Both the position numbers and the translations under genes were made by a program. From the NCBI RefSeq assembly GCF_032154225.1, contig NZ_JALDYF010000004.1, positions 186,001-250,000 of the forward strand: a stretch of 64,000 nt of DNA, in the 5' to 3' direction. Shown one piece after another: positions 45,506 through 55,308 of this stretch. The notes under the pieces were generated by a model. It searched no databases, was not told the DNA's origin, and was given only the letters and a program-made list of their open reading frames with translations. The stretch comes from Psychrobacillus sp032154225 (GTDB lineage Bacteria; Bacillota; Bacilli; Bacillales_A; Planococcaceae). Every line of letters starts with the position of its first letter. Position 1 is the stretch's first letter.

Positions 45506-45886
45506 ATGATTAACAAACTTGGACAAATAATGCTATATGTAAATAATCAAGACGAGTCCGTGAAATTTTGGACAGAAAAAGCAGGATTTTGTGTACTATC
45601 TGAAGAAGATAATGGACAAGGATTTAAATGGTTTGAAATCGCTCCAACAAAAGAAGCAGCAACGAGTATCGTTCTCCATAATAAGGAGCTAATCGCTCAA
45701 ATGCAGCCCGAGTTAAATTTGAGCACACCATCTTTAATGTTTTTCTCAGATAACCTAGATAAACTTTATGCCGATTTTAAAGAGCAAGATGTTACTGTTG
45801 GTGAATTAGTAACAATGCCTTCAGGCAGAGTGTTTAACTTTGCTGACAATGAAGGGAACTACTTTGCCATTATGGAAAAAAAGTAA
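45506..45886 (+). CDS. VOC (glyoxalase/bleomycin-resistance-like) family protein
   Basis: A 126-residue protein with two beta-alpha-beta-beta-beta modules: LGQIMLYVNNQDESVKFWTEKAGFCV and the C-terminal PSGRVFNFADNEGNYFAIMEKK. Family members are metal-dependent enzymes or small-molecule binders; the metal ligands are not all conserved, so activity is uncertain. A TGAGGAAAA signal precedes the ATG. Confidence 0.88.
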   Translation: MINKLGQIMLYVNNQDESVKFWTEKAGFCVLSEEDNGQGFKWFEIAPTKEAATSIVLHNKELIAQMQPELNLSTPSLMFFSDNLDKLYADFKEQDVTVGELVTMPSGRVFNFADNEGNYFAIMEKK

Positions 45887-45905
45887 ACGTTCTATCTACA
45901 ACAGC

Positions 45906-45945
45906 AAAAAAATCCTTCTACAAATTATTTGTCGAAGGATTTTTG
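45906..45945. terminator. Bidirectional terminator
   Basis: Stem AAAAATCCTTC with complement GAAGGATTTTT and flanking T/A tracts, between convergent genes. Confidence 0.85.
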
Positions 45946-45951
45946 TTGTTT

Positions 45952-47214
45952 TTAATTCCAAACTCCAGATTGTTCTAATTTCTTTTTCCCTCTGAATGCC
46001 ATGAATACTAATAATACGTTGATTACTAACATCACCGCAATTGTATATAGAACAGAAGTATAACTTCCTGTTAATTGGAACACATATCCGTATCCTGGTA
46101 ATGCCACGATACCCGCAACTGCTAAACCAAGTGCAGCTGTAGCATAAATTTGTGCGTAGTCTTTGTTTCCAAAAAGAGACGATGTTAATAATGGTACTAA
46201 TGTCCCTAAAGAAGCTACGATAAATCCGTAAATACCAATCGCTAAGTTAAACATGAATGGATTTTTCGGAACTGTCAATAAAATTCCAATCGGAATTAAT
46301 CCTACTAACATAGCGAAAATCGCTGTGTTTTTCGCACCAATTTTATCACTTAACACACCAAATGTAAGTGCCCCGATTAACACACCAACTTGCCAACCAC
46401 CCATTGCACTACCAGCGAATTGAACATCATACCCTAGGCCCATTGCAAACGGCGCAACATGTTGCCCAAAGCTACTAATTGCTGTAATAAAGAAGAAGAA
46501 CATTAATAATGCATAAAATGCACTTGATTTTTTCGCAGCTGCCATAGATACACCATTAGCAGCTGCTGGTTGTGCAGTAGTTTGATCTTCTTTCACTTCG
46601 TCCGCACCTAATGGTTGTAAACCTTTTTGTTGTGGAGACATGCGAATTGTTAATAAAACAACTGGTATAACGATTGCCATAACAAGTACTCCTAAAGCAA
46701 TATACGTAAATCTCCAGCCATCACTTGCGATTAAGTTTCCAGCCATTGGTTGTAGAATTGCTCCGAAAATACCACCAGAGGCAACCATAATACCCATTGC
46801 TAAACCGCTGTGTTTTTTGAACCAATTATTGATTAATACTGGACCAGCAATTTGTGTCACGAAAATGGAACCAATTGACATTGGAATACAGAATAAATAC
46901 CAACCCCATACCGAGTTCATCAATCCGAACATGGCAAAAGATCCTGCTTGTAAAATAATTGCTGTTACTAAAATAAATCGAATATCATACTTCGCCATGA
47001 TTTTACCTGCAATCGGTAAGAAAATCATTGTAACGATAGATGAAATACTAAAATATAACGTTAAACTTCCCATTCCAATTCCAAGATCTTTTGTAACAGG
47101 TGTTAAAAATAATCCACCCGCTGTCATAATTCCGCCTTTTGCTAGACCTACCATTAATGCTAGACCTACTAGCAACCACCATGCGTAGTGGATTTTTTTC
47201 TTTTTCGTAGCCAT
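45952..47214 (-). CDS. MFS transporter, OFA (oxalate/formate antiporter-like) type
   Basis: A 420-residue protein of 12 helices. N-terminus KIHYAWWLLVGLALMVGLAKGGIMTAGGLFLTPVTKDLGI, LINNWFKKHSGLAMGIMVASGGIFGAI and WRFTYIALGVL are typical of OFA/monocarboxylate MFS proteins. The substrate is probably an organic acid anion. It follows the SDR gene on the same strand by 31 nt, with an HxlR regulator divergently placed upstream, suggesting one catabolic module. Confidence 0.88.
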   Translation of the reverse strand: MATKKKKIHYAWWLLVGLALMVGLAKGGIMTAGGLFLTPVTKDLGIGMGSLTLYFSISSIVTMIFLPIAGKIMAKYDIRFILVTAIILQAGSFAMFGLMNSVWGWYLFCIPMSIGSIFVTQIAGPVLINNWFKKHSGLAMGIMVASGGIFGAILQPMAGNLIASDGWRFTYIALGVLVMAIVIPVVLLTIRMSPQQKGLQPLGADEVKEDQTTAQPAAANGVSMAAAKKSSAFYALLMFFFFITAISSFGQHVAPFAMGLGYDVQFAGSAMGGWQVGVLIGALTFGVLSDKIGAKNTAIFAMLVGLIPIGILLTVPKNPFMFNLAIGIYGFIVASLGTLVPLLTSSLFGNKDYAQIYATAALGLAVAGIVALPGYGYVFQLTGSYTSVLYTIAVMLVINVLLVFMAFRGKKKLEQSGVWN

Positions 47215-47245
47215 ATTACAATCCTCTTTCCCCTATTTTATCTAA

Positions 47246-48004
47246 TTAACGTAATTTAATTGAACCGCCATCTACCATTATTGTTTGTCCAGTAATATAA
47301 TCTGAATCTGCGCTTGCTAAGAATACCGCTGTACGACCAATATCTTCTTCTAACTCACCAAGTCTTCTTAAAGGTATTTTCGAAAGCATCCCTTGATAGT
47401 ATTCTGGATGTTCTTCCGCCCATTGTTATAAGCCTGGAGATTTAGCAATCGGTGCGATTAAGTTTACATTAATTCCAAATGGACCGAATTCGTTAGCTGC
47501 TACTCGAGTAATTGCGCGAATTGCTTCCTTTGCCGCTGCATAAGAAGCTTGGTTTGCATCACCGTTAATACCTGCACCAGATGCAAAGTTAATAATTTTC
47601 CCTTGTGTTTCTTTTAAGTATGGTAAAGCTGCTTGCATAAAATAGAACGTTGGATAGAATCCTGTATTAAAAGATATATCAAAGTCTGCTTGAGTTGTTT
47701 TATCAAACGGCATATTCCTCGAAGCATGCGCATTATTCACTAAAATGTCGAGCTTCCCAAATCTTTCAGCAACATTTTTAACGATATCCGCTAATTTATC
47801 GTGCTCTGCTAAATTAGCTTGTACAAAAATGGACTCTGATTGATATTGTTGCAATTCTTTAATAGTTTGGTTACCATCTTCTTCGTTTAAATCAACAATT
47901 ACTACTTTTGCTCCTTCTTTTACAAAAGCAGTTGCCATACCTTTACCAATACCACCTGCTCCACCTGTAATAATAGCTATTTTGCCTTCAAGTTTTTTCA
48001 TCAT
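47246..48004 (-). pseudogene. SDR family oxidoreductase with a premature stop
   Basis: From ATG 48004 (GAGGAG upstream) the frame has the NAD-binding TGGAGGIGKG, the NNAH block and YAAAKEAIRAI catalytic Tyr/Lys, then ends SPGL at TAA 47426-47428. The same frame continues QWAEEHPEYYQGMLSKIPLRRLGELEEDIGRTAVFLASADSDYITGQTIMVDGG to TAA 47246-47248, the full normal C-terminus. One base change created the stop. Truncation removes the lid region needed for substrate binding. It is upstream of the MFS transporter gene. Confidence 0.85.
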
Positions 48005-48025
48005 TTTTTCTCCTCGTATATACAT

Positions 48026-48358
48026 TTATTTTCATCTAAAACCCTTATCAAGTTATAGAGTTACTCCCTGTACATATAACTTTCTCCTTGAGCCTATAAA
48101 ATATCCTTCCAACTTCAAAGTAACTACGAAATCGATTTTATCATCTCGCCTCGTTAAAATTATTAAATTCAGGTAACTTTTAAATCACAAATTACTTTAT
48201 GTAACCGTACTAACTCAGCATTTTTTATGTGTTAATAATATGTACTCAATTGATTAGTCAAATGTATTGAGCTTTATATAGATAGAATTTTATGATAATA
48301 TAATATTAACTAATAATTACTCAGTTACTATAAGTACTTTAATAAGGAGAGATTATAT
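48026..48358. other. Divergent promoter region between the SDR and HxlR genes
   Basis: This AT-rich gap shows no gene. A repeat-like stretch near 48318-48337 (AGTTACTATAAGTAC) could be an HxlR operator; this is a weak suggestion. Confidence 0.35.
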
Positions 48359-48667
48359 ATGAATGAACTAAAAGTATGCAATAAAGTAGAAGGAGCTTAT
48401 CAAATCATAGGGAAGAAGTGGATGTGTCTAATCATTCATGCTTTAATGGAAGAACCAAAAAGATTTAGTGAAATTAATACTTTTATTCCAGAGTTAAGTA
48501 AGCGCATGCTAACGGAGAGGATGAAAGAGTTGGAAGAATGCGGAATCGTATTACGAAATGTTATTACAGATCGTCCTGTGCGTACAGAATATTCTTTAAC
48601 TAGAAAAGGTCATGACTTAGGCCTTGCCCTTCAAACCGTGGAAACTTGGGCAGAAAAATGGATGTAA
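48359..48667 (+). CDS. HxlR family transcriptional regulator
   Basis: A 102-residue winged-helix protein: AYQIIGKKWMCLIIHALMEEPKRFSEINTFIPELSKRMLTERMKELEECGIVLRNVITDRPVRTEYSLTRKGHDL. This is the classic HxlR layout including YSLT at the wing. It is divergent from the SDR-MFS pair, which it probably regulates. AAGGAGAG precedes the ATG. Confidence 0.93.
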   Translation: MNELKVCNKVEGAYQIIGKKWMCLIIHALMEEPKRFSEINTFIPELSKRMLTERMKELEECGIVLRNVITDRPVRTEYSLTRKGHDLGLALQTVETWAEKWM

Positions 48668-48722
48668 ATAAAGATCGCAATGGAATTCTTTTGTTAGAAA
48701 ACAGAATTCCATTACGACCTAA

Positions 48723-49169
48723 TTATTTCATACTATTTAAGTAATCTTCCGCGTTTTTTGACATACTATTGAGCAGTTTTAACGCATAAATCTGCTCATC
48801 CTATGATAATCCCTTCGCAAGAATTGTTTTCCATTCTTGCAATATAGAAGTTAACTTCGGTTCAAAAGTATGAGCTTTTTCAGTCAAATATAATTTTTTA
48901 ATCCTTTTATCGACAACGAATACTTTTCTTTCTACGTACCCTTCCATTTCTAATTTTGCTATTGCTCTAGCAGCTGTACCTTTGTCCATTTTCAATAAAT
49001 AAGCTATTTCATCTTGAGAGATTCTCTCATTCTGATATAAAACTGCAAGAAATTGATATTGACCAGCTCCTAAATCGAACTCTTTTAATCTGTCATTCAT
49101 ATAAACATTTCCATAGCGATGTAATAATGAAATCCACCTACCAATAGACTCTTTGTTTATAGCACTCAT
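48723..49169 (-). pseudogene. MarR family regulator with a premature amber codon
   Basis: The frame from ATG 49169 gives a MarR winged helix (RISQDEIAYLLKMDKGTAARAIAKLEMEGYVERKVFVVDKRIKKLYLT) and reaches TAG (48801-48803) after residue 122. The same frame then continues DEQIYALKLLNSMSKNAEDYLNSMK to TAA 48723-48725, the normal C-terminal dimerisation helix. The stop replaces what is probably CAG. A truncated repressor with intact DNA-binding but altered dimerisation could remain partly active. Confidence 0.8.
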
Positions 49170-49438
49170 TTAAATTCTCCTACTTCTCATTCTATTATGT
49201 AAATTTTAAAACATTTTACTTGCATAATCTAAGCAAATAAAACAACATTAGTCAGGTTGACAACTAATGTTATTTTTATTAATAATTTTCCATTTAAAAT
49301 ATACGACATTTTAGTTGTTAAAACAATTAATTGAATAGAGGAATAGAAAAGAAACACCCCGTAGTATCTCAAATCCAGTTATCATATTTAGTACGACTTT
49401 ATTAAAAATAGAAAAAATAAGAATAGGATGTATATCAA

Positions 49439-49822
49439 ATGAATAAAAAAATCTATCATATCGCAAGAATAATATTAGGATCCATCATCGTTGCTTCTGG
49501 AGCAGGTGTATTGTTCAACTTAATGCCAATACCAGAGTTTGCAACTAAATCTGTTAATGATTTTATGCAATCATTTACCTAAAATGGATATTTTATGCGT
49601 TTTTTATCTGTTGTGAAAATTGCATGTGGACTAGCTTTATTATCAAATAAATTTGTTCCTCTAGCACTAATTGTGTTCATCCCTGTATCTATTAATATGT
49701 TCTTTTTCCATATCTTTTTAGATATAACGACTGTTGCTGGAGCTTTGATCATAATAGTATTAAACATATATTTACTTGTGTCTCACTTGAAAGATTATCG
49801 CCAGGTTTTAGTAGTTAAATAA
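49439..49822 (+). pseudogene. DoxX-like membrane protein gene with a premature stop
   Basis: ATG 49439 starts MNKKIYHIARIILGSIIVASGAGVLF and hits TAA at 49580-49582 (codon 48). The frame continues NGYFMRFLSVVKIACGLALLSNKFVPLALIVFIPVSINMFFFHIFLD with the later helices of a DoxX-type four-helix protein to 49822. One base change (probably AAA to TAA) explains the break. It is divergent from the MarR remnant, which may have regulated it. Confidence 0.78.
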
Positions 49823-49832
49823 GTTGAAATCA

Positions 49833-49866
49833 TGAAGGCAAGGAATTAATATTCCTTGCCTTTTTT
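49833..49866. terminator. Bidirectional terminator
   Basis: Stem AAGGCAAGGAAT with ATTCCTTGCCTT followed by TTTTT; convergent genes end on both sides. Confidence 0.88.
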
Positions 49867-50977
49867 CTATAAAGTTATTTGCTTTAAAAAATCCACAATT
49901 TGTTTAGAAGCAGTTCCATCTCCATAAGGATTTATAGCTTGTGCAATTTTTGCATATTCCGTGGAGTCATACAATAAAGTACTAGCCATTTTAAAAATTT
50001 TTTCTCATTCGTCCCTACGAGTCGAAGGGTTCCAGCTTGTACTCCTTCAAGTCGTTCTGTACTGTCTCTCACAACAAGAACAGGAATATTTAGTGCAGGA
50101 GCCTCCTCTTGGATTCCCCCGGAATCAGTAATAATCATATAAGATTGTTTCATCAGATGTGAAAAGTATTCGTAGTCAAGTGGATCGATTAGATGAATTC
50201 TGGAGCTATTATCACTAGCTGCTAAATGTTCATATACTTGTTTCAATACATTTGGGTTTGGATGAACAGGAAAGATTATTTCAATATCCTCGTAATCATC
50301 CAGCAGTCGTTTTAGTGCAGCATAAATTCCTTTTAAACTATTAAAATTCTCACGTCGATGCGTTGTTACTAGAATAATTCGTGATTTTCTATCCAGTATT
50401 TTTTGCAAATGTGCTGGAAAAGTATATGGTCTGCTTGTAATGTCTAAAAGTGCATCTATGACAGTATTACCTACCACTACAATTTTTTCTTCTGAAACTC
50501 TTCAGCAATTAAGTTCTCCTTATTTGTTTCGGTTGGTGCAAAATGATACGTGCTTAAATTTGTTACTAACTTTCGATGCATTTCTTCTGGAAATGGAGAA
50601 TACATTTGAAATGTACGTAAGCCAGCTTCAACATGACCAATTGGAATTTGCCTCAAATATGCTGCGTAAGCTCCTGCAAATGCAGTGGCAGTATCACCAT
50701 GTACGAGAACAATTTCGGGTTCTTCCATTTCAAGTACTTCACCAATTTTTATAATCATTTTGGTTGTTATTTCTTCAATTTTTTGTTCAGGTTTCATCAG
50801 TTTTAGATCATATTTTGGATGCAAAGAAAATAATGTTAACACTTGGTCTAACAGCTCAAGATGTTGTCCTGTGTTCACTAGTACGCTTTCAAACTCCTCT
50901 GTTGATAGGATACCTTGTATTAATGGTGCGATTTTAATTCCTTCCGGACGCGTTCCAAAAATAATCATGATCTTCAT
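49867..50977 (-). pseudogene. wecB: UDP-N-acetylglucosamine 2-epimerase gene with two 1-nt frameshifts
   Basis: From ATG 50975-50977 (AGGGGGTGG upstream) the frame reads KIMIIFGTRPEGIKIAPLI, HGDTATAFAGAYAAYLRQIPIGHVEAGLRT and ends near AEEF. One T missing from a T run shifts the frame into VVVGNTVIDALLDI, TTHRRENF and ITDSGGIQEEAPALNIPVLVVRDSTERLEG. A second deletion in an A/T homopolymer (GAGAAAAAATTTTT) again shifts the frame to KMASTLLYDSTEYAKIAQAINPYGDGTASKQIVDFLK and TAG 49867-49869. All catalytic motifs are present across frames. Intact, it converts UDP-GlcNAc to UDP-ManNAc for wall polymers. Confidence 0.85.
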
Positions 50978-51012
50978 AAAATACCACCCCCTGTTCATTG
51001 TTAGATGTAGTA

Positions 51013-52592
51013 TTACGGCTGTTTTAACGTAAGTTTTATTATGCTTCCGTCAACTTCTTCAAATTCTGGTACATATTCATTTCCCCAACGATTTAGCATT
51101 TCATCAACAACCATTCGAAACTGGCGGTTTAATAATTCTTTTTGTAAAATCGTTATATCATGATTATGCCTGCGCTGATGGTAGAGCGGTTCGTCTATCC
51201 AGTGAATATCAAACTGTTCAACAATTCGTAAAAACATCATAAAATCATCTGCTAGTAGGGGCTCACCGTTTAGACTTGTCATCCAACCATTTAACTTTTC
51301 AAGAGCAGATCGACGGTACATACGCGGACAATGTGTTTGGAAATTTTCCAACACTTCATATTTGTTTGAACTAGGAATTCCTCTATATACTGGGCCTTCC
51401 GTCAATAGACCATTCTTTTCAAACCAGATTTTTCGATTTGCAAACACCATTCCAACATTTTGTGGAAGAGAATCCATCTGTACTAACATAGTATTAAGCG
51501 CTGTAGGGTCTAGCCAGTCATCACCATCGAGTTCAAGTACGTAGTCACCTAATACATAATTTAAGCCAATATTTAACGCTGCTGCTTTATGCTTTTTATT
51601 TAAATGAATAGGAATTAAGCGAGTATCATGTACCGAATAAATTTTTTTCAAAGTTTGATCGGTTGACCCTACGTCTAACACTACAATATGGAAATTAGAA
51701 TATGTTTGATTTAATACACTTTGAATACACTCAATAATATATTTTTCATGGTTATGTGCTGTAATTATAACCGTTACTTTTGGTATATCTCCATTTTTTT
51801 GTCGATGTTCCAGACTTGCAGTCATACTTTCAATAAAAATTTCTTCTAAAGGGGTTATCGTTGTCAAAGAGTATTTTCCATTTAATCGATATTCCATTAA
51901 TGTCTCATGGATAAAGAGAAACTCACCAACCTGCATTAATTTTATCCAAAATTCATAATCCTGAACTAGTCCATATCTTGGGTCGTATCCTCCTGCTTTT
52001 TCATACGCTTCTCTTGTAAAAAGAAAAGAAGCTCCAATAAAACAAGTCAACATAATTTCTTCTTTGGGTCTATCCATCATTTCAAACATCGCATCATACC
52101 AAGATTCTCCAAATGAGTCTGTTGCTCCTTTACTATCGATTGGCTGATACATGGAATATACTAACACTGTTCCAAAGCTAGCATTATTCATGGACTCTAC
52201 TAATTTTTCAAGAAACTTAGGTTTTTGCCTATTGTCGCTGGATACCCAAGTTAAATATGGACAATCAAGTAGTTGCTCAAATCCCTCATTTAACGAATGG
52301 GCAATTCCTTTATTTTTTTTCGATTAATAATTTTATACGGACATGTTAATATTTCAGCAGCTTCGTAGGTAGCATTTACTGTTTCCTTATTTGCTCCATC
52401 AATGACAATTACTAGTTCAAAATTACGATACGTTTGATTTTCTAATGCCTGTAAACATTAAAATAAATATGTTCTTTCTTGGTTATATATAGGGAGTACA
52501 ATTCCTACCTTCTCTTTCACAAGTTCGCTACGCCGCGAGGGACTGAATTTACTAAGCAATCTCTTATGCCAAATCTCATTTTTTCCTTTCAT
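51013..52592 (-). pseudogene. Two-domain GT2 glycosyltransferase gene, N-terminal part disrupted
   Basis: ATG 52592 (AAAGGAG 7 nt upstream) begins MKGKNEIWHKRLLSKFSPS and VGIVLPIYNQER, the first GT-A domain. A TAA follows (before CLQALENQTYRNFELVIVIDGAN), then an A-run frameshift at IINRKK, after which SDNRQKPKFLEKLVESMNNASF continues into the long open frame. That frame (392 residues) holds the end of domain 1 (GASFLFTREAYEKAGGYDP) and a complete second GT2 domain (VTVIITAHNHEKYIIECIQSVLNQTY, ELDGDDWLD). It sits next to wecB and was probably for a surface glycan. Confidence 0.82.
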
Positions 52593-52740
52593 TCCATTTC
52601 TCCTTTCATAGATACTTAACGGTATAAAAAATTCTATTTAGAAGACCGCTTATAAAGTATTTTATGAAACTAATAAGAATATGAAGCGGCTAATACCCCT
52701 GTAGAGTGCGTATTAACAAGAATAATGAAGAAAAAAAACA

Positions 52741-52775
52741 AAAAAACCCTTCAATTTTATAGATTTAAAGGGTTC
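52741..52775 (-). terminator. Terminator hairpin
   Basis: Stem AACCCT/AGGGTT with partly paired interior, followed on the minus strand by seven T, a G and eight more T. It lies downstream of the histidine-kinase fragment. Confidence 0.65.
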
Positions 52776-52790
52776 TATACTATCTATTTA

Positions 52791-52889
52791 TCATTCAGTC
52801 GGAAACACAATAGTAATTATTGCTCCACCTTCTATTCGATTGCTCGCCGTGATTGAACCTCCACTACGTTCAATTATTGCCCGAGATAA
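52791..52889 (-). pseudogene. C-terminal fragment of a histidine kinase
   Basis: The 32-codon frame LSRAIIERSGGSITASNRIEGGAIITIVFPTE ending TGA 52791-52793 is the G2-box end of an HATPase_c domain (GLSxxKxIIExHGGxI then GGGAxFTIxLP). An in-frame TGA lies immediately upstream, and no other kinase part is nearby, so it is a deletion relic. Confidence 0.7.
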
Positions 52890-52891
52890 TC

Positions 52892-52928
52892 AAAATCCCT
52901 CTTCGTCATGTTAAGGAAGAGGGATTTT
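52892..52928 (-). terminator. Terminator of the cyclase-patatin operon
   Basis: Perfect 13-bp stem AAAATCCCTCTTC with its complement, loop of 11 nt, following the lipoprotein gene by 16 nt. Confidence 0.85.
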
Positions 52929-52944
52929 GCTATTTCTAACATTA

Positions 52945-53403
52945 TTAATTATTAGCTTTTCCAACGAAAACAACATTAAAAAAGTCTTGTTTTCCGTTGT
53001 TTTGTAGATCTACCGTATCATAAGCATTTTCATCGTTCTTTTCGACTAAAAACAATGTATTCATACCTAAGCCTTCATCTTCTTCGGAATCGTATTTGAT
53101 TTTCAATACGTCCTCTTCAATAGTAAACGATATATTTGAGTAATGAACCCCTTCTGAGCGAAACAGTATATAACTCCTATCTTCACTCGTATTAAACATG
53201 TAAAGTCCGTTTTTTAGTTCTTCTTTATTAAATATAGAAAAAGTGCTATCCATTATTGCTTCATCATATTCTAATTCTTTAATCGACACATCATTATTTT
53301 CAACCAAATTGGACTCGGAAATGACCGTGAAATTTACTTTATCCTCATTACTACACCCAATAAGGACAACCATCGTTATAAATAAAAGCACTATCTTTTT
53401 CAA
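52945..53403 (-). CDS. Small lipoprotein of unknown function
   Basis: A 152-residue protein with signal peptide MKKIVLLFITMVVLIGC, lipobox LIGC (Cys 17), then a soluble domain of unknown family. It is anchored outside the cytoplasmic membrane. It starts 18 nt after the cNMP-AAA-patatin gene on the same strand and before the operon terminator, so it is likely the last gene of that operon. No homology is recognised. Confidence 0.72.
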   Translation of the reverse strand: MKKIVLLFITMVVLIGCSNEDKVNFTVISESNLVENNDVSIKELEYDEAIMDSTFSIFNKEELKNGLYMFNTSEDRSYILFRSEGVHYSNISFTIEEDVLKIKYDSEEDEGLGMNTLFLVEKNDENAYDTVDLQNNGKQDFFNVVFVGKANN

Positions 53404-53421
53404 CTATATGTTTCCTCCTTA

Positions 53422-55278
53422 TTATAATCGACTAATTTTACTATGAATTCGTCTAATTGCTTCTCTCGTTACGACTTCTCCTGCAGCAATACAAACCTTG
53501 GCGTCTTTAAAGCTAATTTGATTGAAGCCAAGATCCGGTTTTAGTACTACATCGGCTAACTGCAACTCTTCCTTCACCATTTTTGCACTCATCATATCAA
53601 TTGTATTCATAAGAGAATCCACAAAGTGACGCGTTGTTCCTTTTGCGAACGATTCTGGACAAACATTTACAGCGATGACAATGTCTGCCCCCATACTTTT
53701 AACAAGTGCAGCTGGCACTGGATGAACGACAGCTCCATCAATAAGATTTTTCCCTTCATAGCTTACAGGGCGCATAATGGCAGGAATGGCTGTACTTGCA
53801 CTTATTGCGTGAGCTAATGAGCCACTTTTCATTATATGAGCATCTCCTGTGGACGTATCTGAAGCAACTGCAGCAAAAGGAATAGAAAGATCTTCAATAT
53901 TCCTTTTTCCTAAATACTGTTCAATAAAACCAATCATTGGGCTATTATGTACGAATGAGCGAATTGGAAAAGTCGGTCTTACCAATCGCCCCCAACGTAT
54001 AGTTGAAAGAACTTTCTCGCACTCATCAATTGGCATTCCAGCAGCATAAGCCCCGCCTACTAAAGAGCCTGCACTCGTGCCAGCAATCATATCAATTGGA
54101 ATGCCTTCTTGTTCAAGTATACGAAGCACTCCAAGATGGGCCATCCCTCTTGCAGCACCACTTCCTAGTGCAAGCCCTATAGTTGGTCGTTCTCCTGCTT
54201 CACGGGTTCTTCCAAAACGCAAATGATTGCTATAAATAGTACGTCCTTCACTACGTACAAATGCTTCTTTTACCGTATCACGTAATTCTCCCACATTATT
54301 TGTTAAGAACGGAAACAAACTAAGTAGTCGTAGGGCATCTTGAGAAATGACCATTTCTGCATTCTCTGCTCCTTCTTTCTCTAGAAAAAAGTGAGCAAGC
54401 AAAGGAATATCATCCACTCTTTCACGCAGTGGTGCGATAAAAATTGTAGGTATATTTCCCAGTTCAATATCTTTTGAAGTTGATAATATAACTCTTGTTT
54501 GATCATTTGTTTTTATTAGTTCAGTCAATATATTTATAGGTAATTGCTCTGCATTTTCCACTACAATCGTACCGCCTTTTGCAGCATGTACTTTTGCATT
54601 CCATGTAAGTAGATCAAAATCCTTTGCGTGAATCGTTAAAATAGGATAATGTCCTTTTGTCGTTAAATAATGAAGCTTTCTAGCGACATTCATTTTCCCC
54701 GTACCTGGTTCTCCTAGCACAATTGTATGAGCTTGTTTAGTTGAATGCTTCTCTATATCGACAAGTAGTCTTTGCATCGCCGCACTTTCACCAATCAATT
54801 CACCATGTCGCTCTTGTTCATCGTGTTCATGCTCTTTCATAATTAACACACTTTTCGTATGTTCTTCCAGCACTCGATCATTTGAAGTTTGGATTCGTTT
54901 AATCATCGCTTCAAGAATTTGCATTCGAAAATTAGGGTTCTGATCCATTAATAACATCATACCTGCTCGACAAACCGTTACGGTTCCAACTTCATCAACC
55001 GCTTCCACATTTGCACTTATAGGATCTCCTGTTAAACAAGACATTTCCCCGAAAAAGTGACCTCTTTGTAGCAAAGCTAATTGAACTTTCCACTCTTGCT
55101 CTATAAATACTCGCACTTCACCTGTAACAATAATATGCACACGTTCGGAAACTTCCCCCTTTTTCAAAATAAGCTGCCCTGGTGCAAAATTATGTTCTTG
55201 TAAATCGAGATTGGATTGTCGTAGTTTTTCTTCAATTTGCTCATCAATAATTGGATACTTTTGCTTTTTATTTAGCAA
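53422..55278 (-). CDS. cNMP-binding / degenerate NtrC-type AAA / patatin-like phospholipase fusion
   Basis: A 618-residue protein with three domains. Residues about 25-140: cyclic-nucleotide-binding domain (LILKKGEVSERVHIIVTGEVRVFIE, FFGEMSCLTGDPISANV); the Arg that usually follows in PRSA is Ile 87. Residues about 160-355: NtrC-like AAA with Walker A GEPGTGKMN (189-197), APLRERVDDIPLLAHFF, but no GAFTGA loop and a degenerate Walker B (IVVENA), so an ATP motor is unlikely. Residues about 365-600: patatin lipase with oxyanion loop GSGAARG (372-378), nucleophile GTSAG (Ser 402) and DGA (Asp 514). It probably cleaves membrane lipids when the N-terminal domains permit. TTG 55278 has GAGGAGG 7 nt upstream. 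Its neighbours include a cyclase. Confidence 0.9.
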   Translation of the reverse strand: MLNKKQKYPIIDEQIEEKLRQSNLDLQEHNFAPGQLILKKGEVSERVHIIVTGEVRVFIEQEWKVQLALLQRGHFFGEMSCLTGDPISANVEAVDEVGTVTVCRAGMMLLMDQNPNFRMQILEAMIKRIQTSNDRVLEEHTKSVLIMKEHEHDEQERHGELIGESAAMQRLLVDIEKHSTKQAHTIVLGEPGTGKMNVARKLHYLTTKGHYPILTIHAKDFDLLTWNAKVHAAKGGTIVVENAEQLPINILTELIKTNDQTRVILSTSKDIELGNIPTIFIAPLRERVDDIPLLAHFFLEKEGAENAEMVISQDALRLLSLFPFLTNNVGELRDTVKEAFVRSEGRTIYSNHLRFGRTREAGERPTIGLALGSGAARGMAHLGVLRILEQEGIPIDMIAGTSAGSLVGGAYAAGMPIDECEKVLSTIRWGRLVRPTFPIRSFVHNSPMIGFIEQYLGKRNIEDLSIPFAAVASDTSTGDAHIMKSGSLAHAISASTAIPAIMRPVSYEGKNLIDGAVVHPVPAALVKSMGADIVIAVNVCPESFAKGTTRHFVDSLMNTIDMMSAKMVKEELQLADVVLKPDLGFNQISFKDAKVCIAAGEVVTREAIRRIHSKISRL

Positions 55279-55308
55279 CGGTAATCCTCCTCTCCAGGCT
55301 ATAATGCA

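Noticed and set aside
46640..47188. Long open frame on the + strand within the MFS gene
   Set aside because: It is antisense to strongly conserved MFS coding sequence, has low-complexity hydrophobic/polar composition and no ribosome binding site; it is a shadow frame.
49180..49209. A further XerD-type arm-like match (TTATGTAAATT) near 49197
   Set aside because: Ten of eleven bases match, but the 17 bases before it do not form an acceptable second arm and core, and the neighbourhood has no recombinase.
47426..49582. Stop-codon reassignment or read-through to explain multiple in-frame stops
   Set aside because: Both TAA and TAG are involved, contexts share no motif, and most genes in the window use TAA as true stops.
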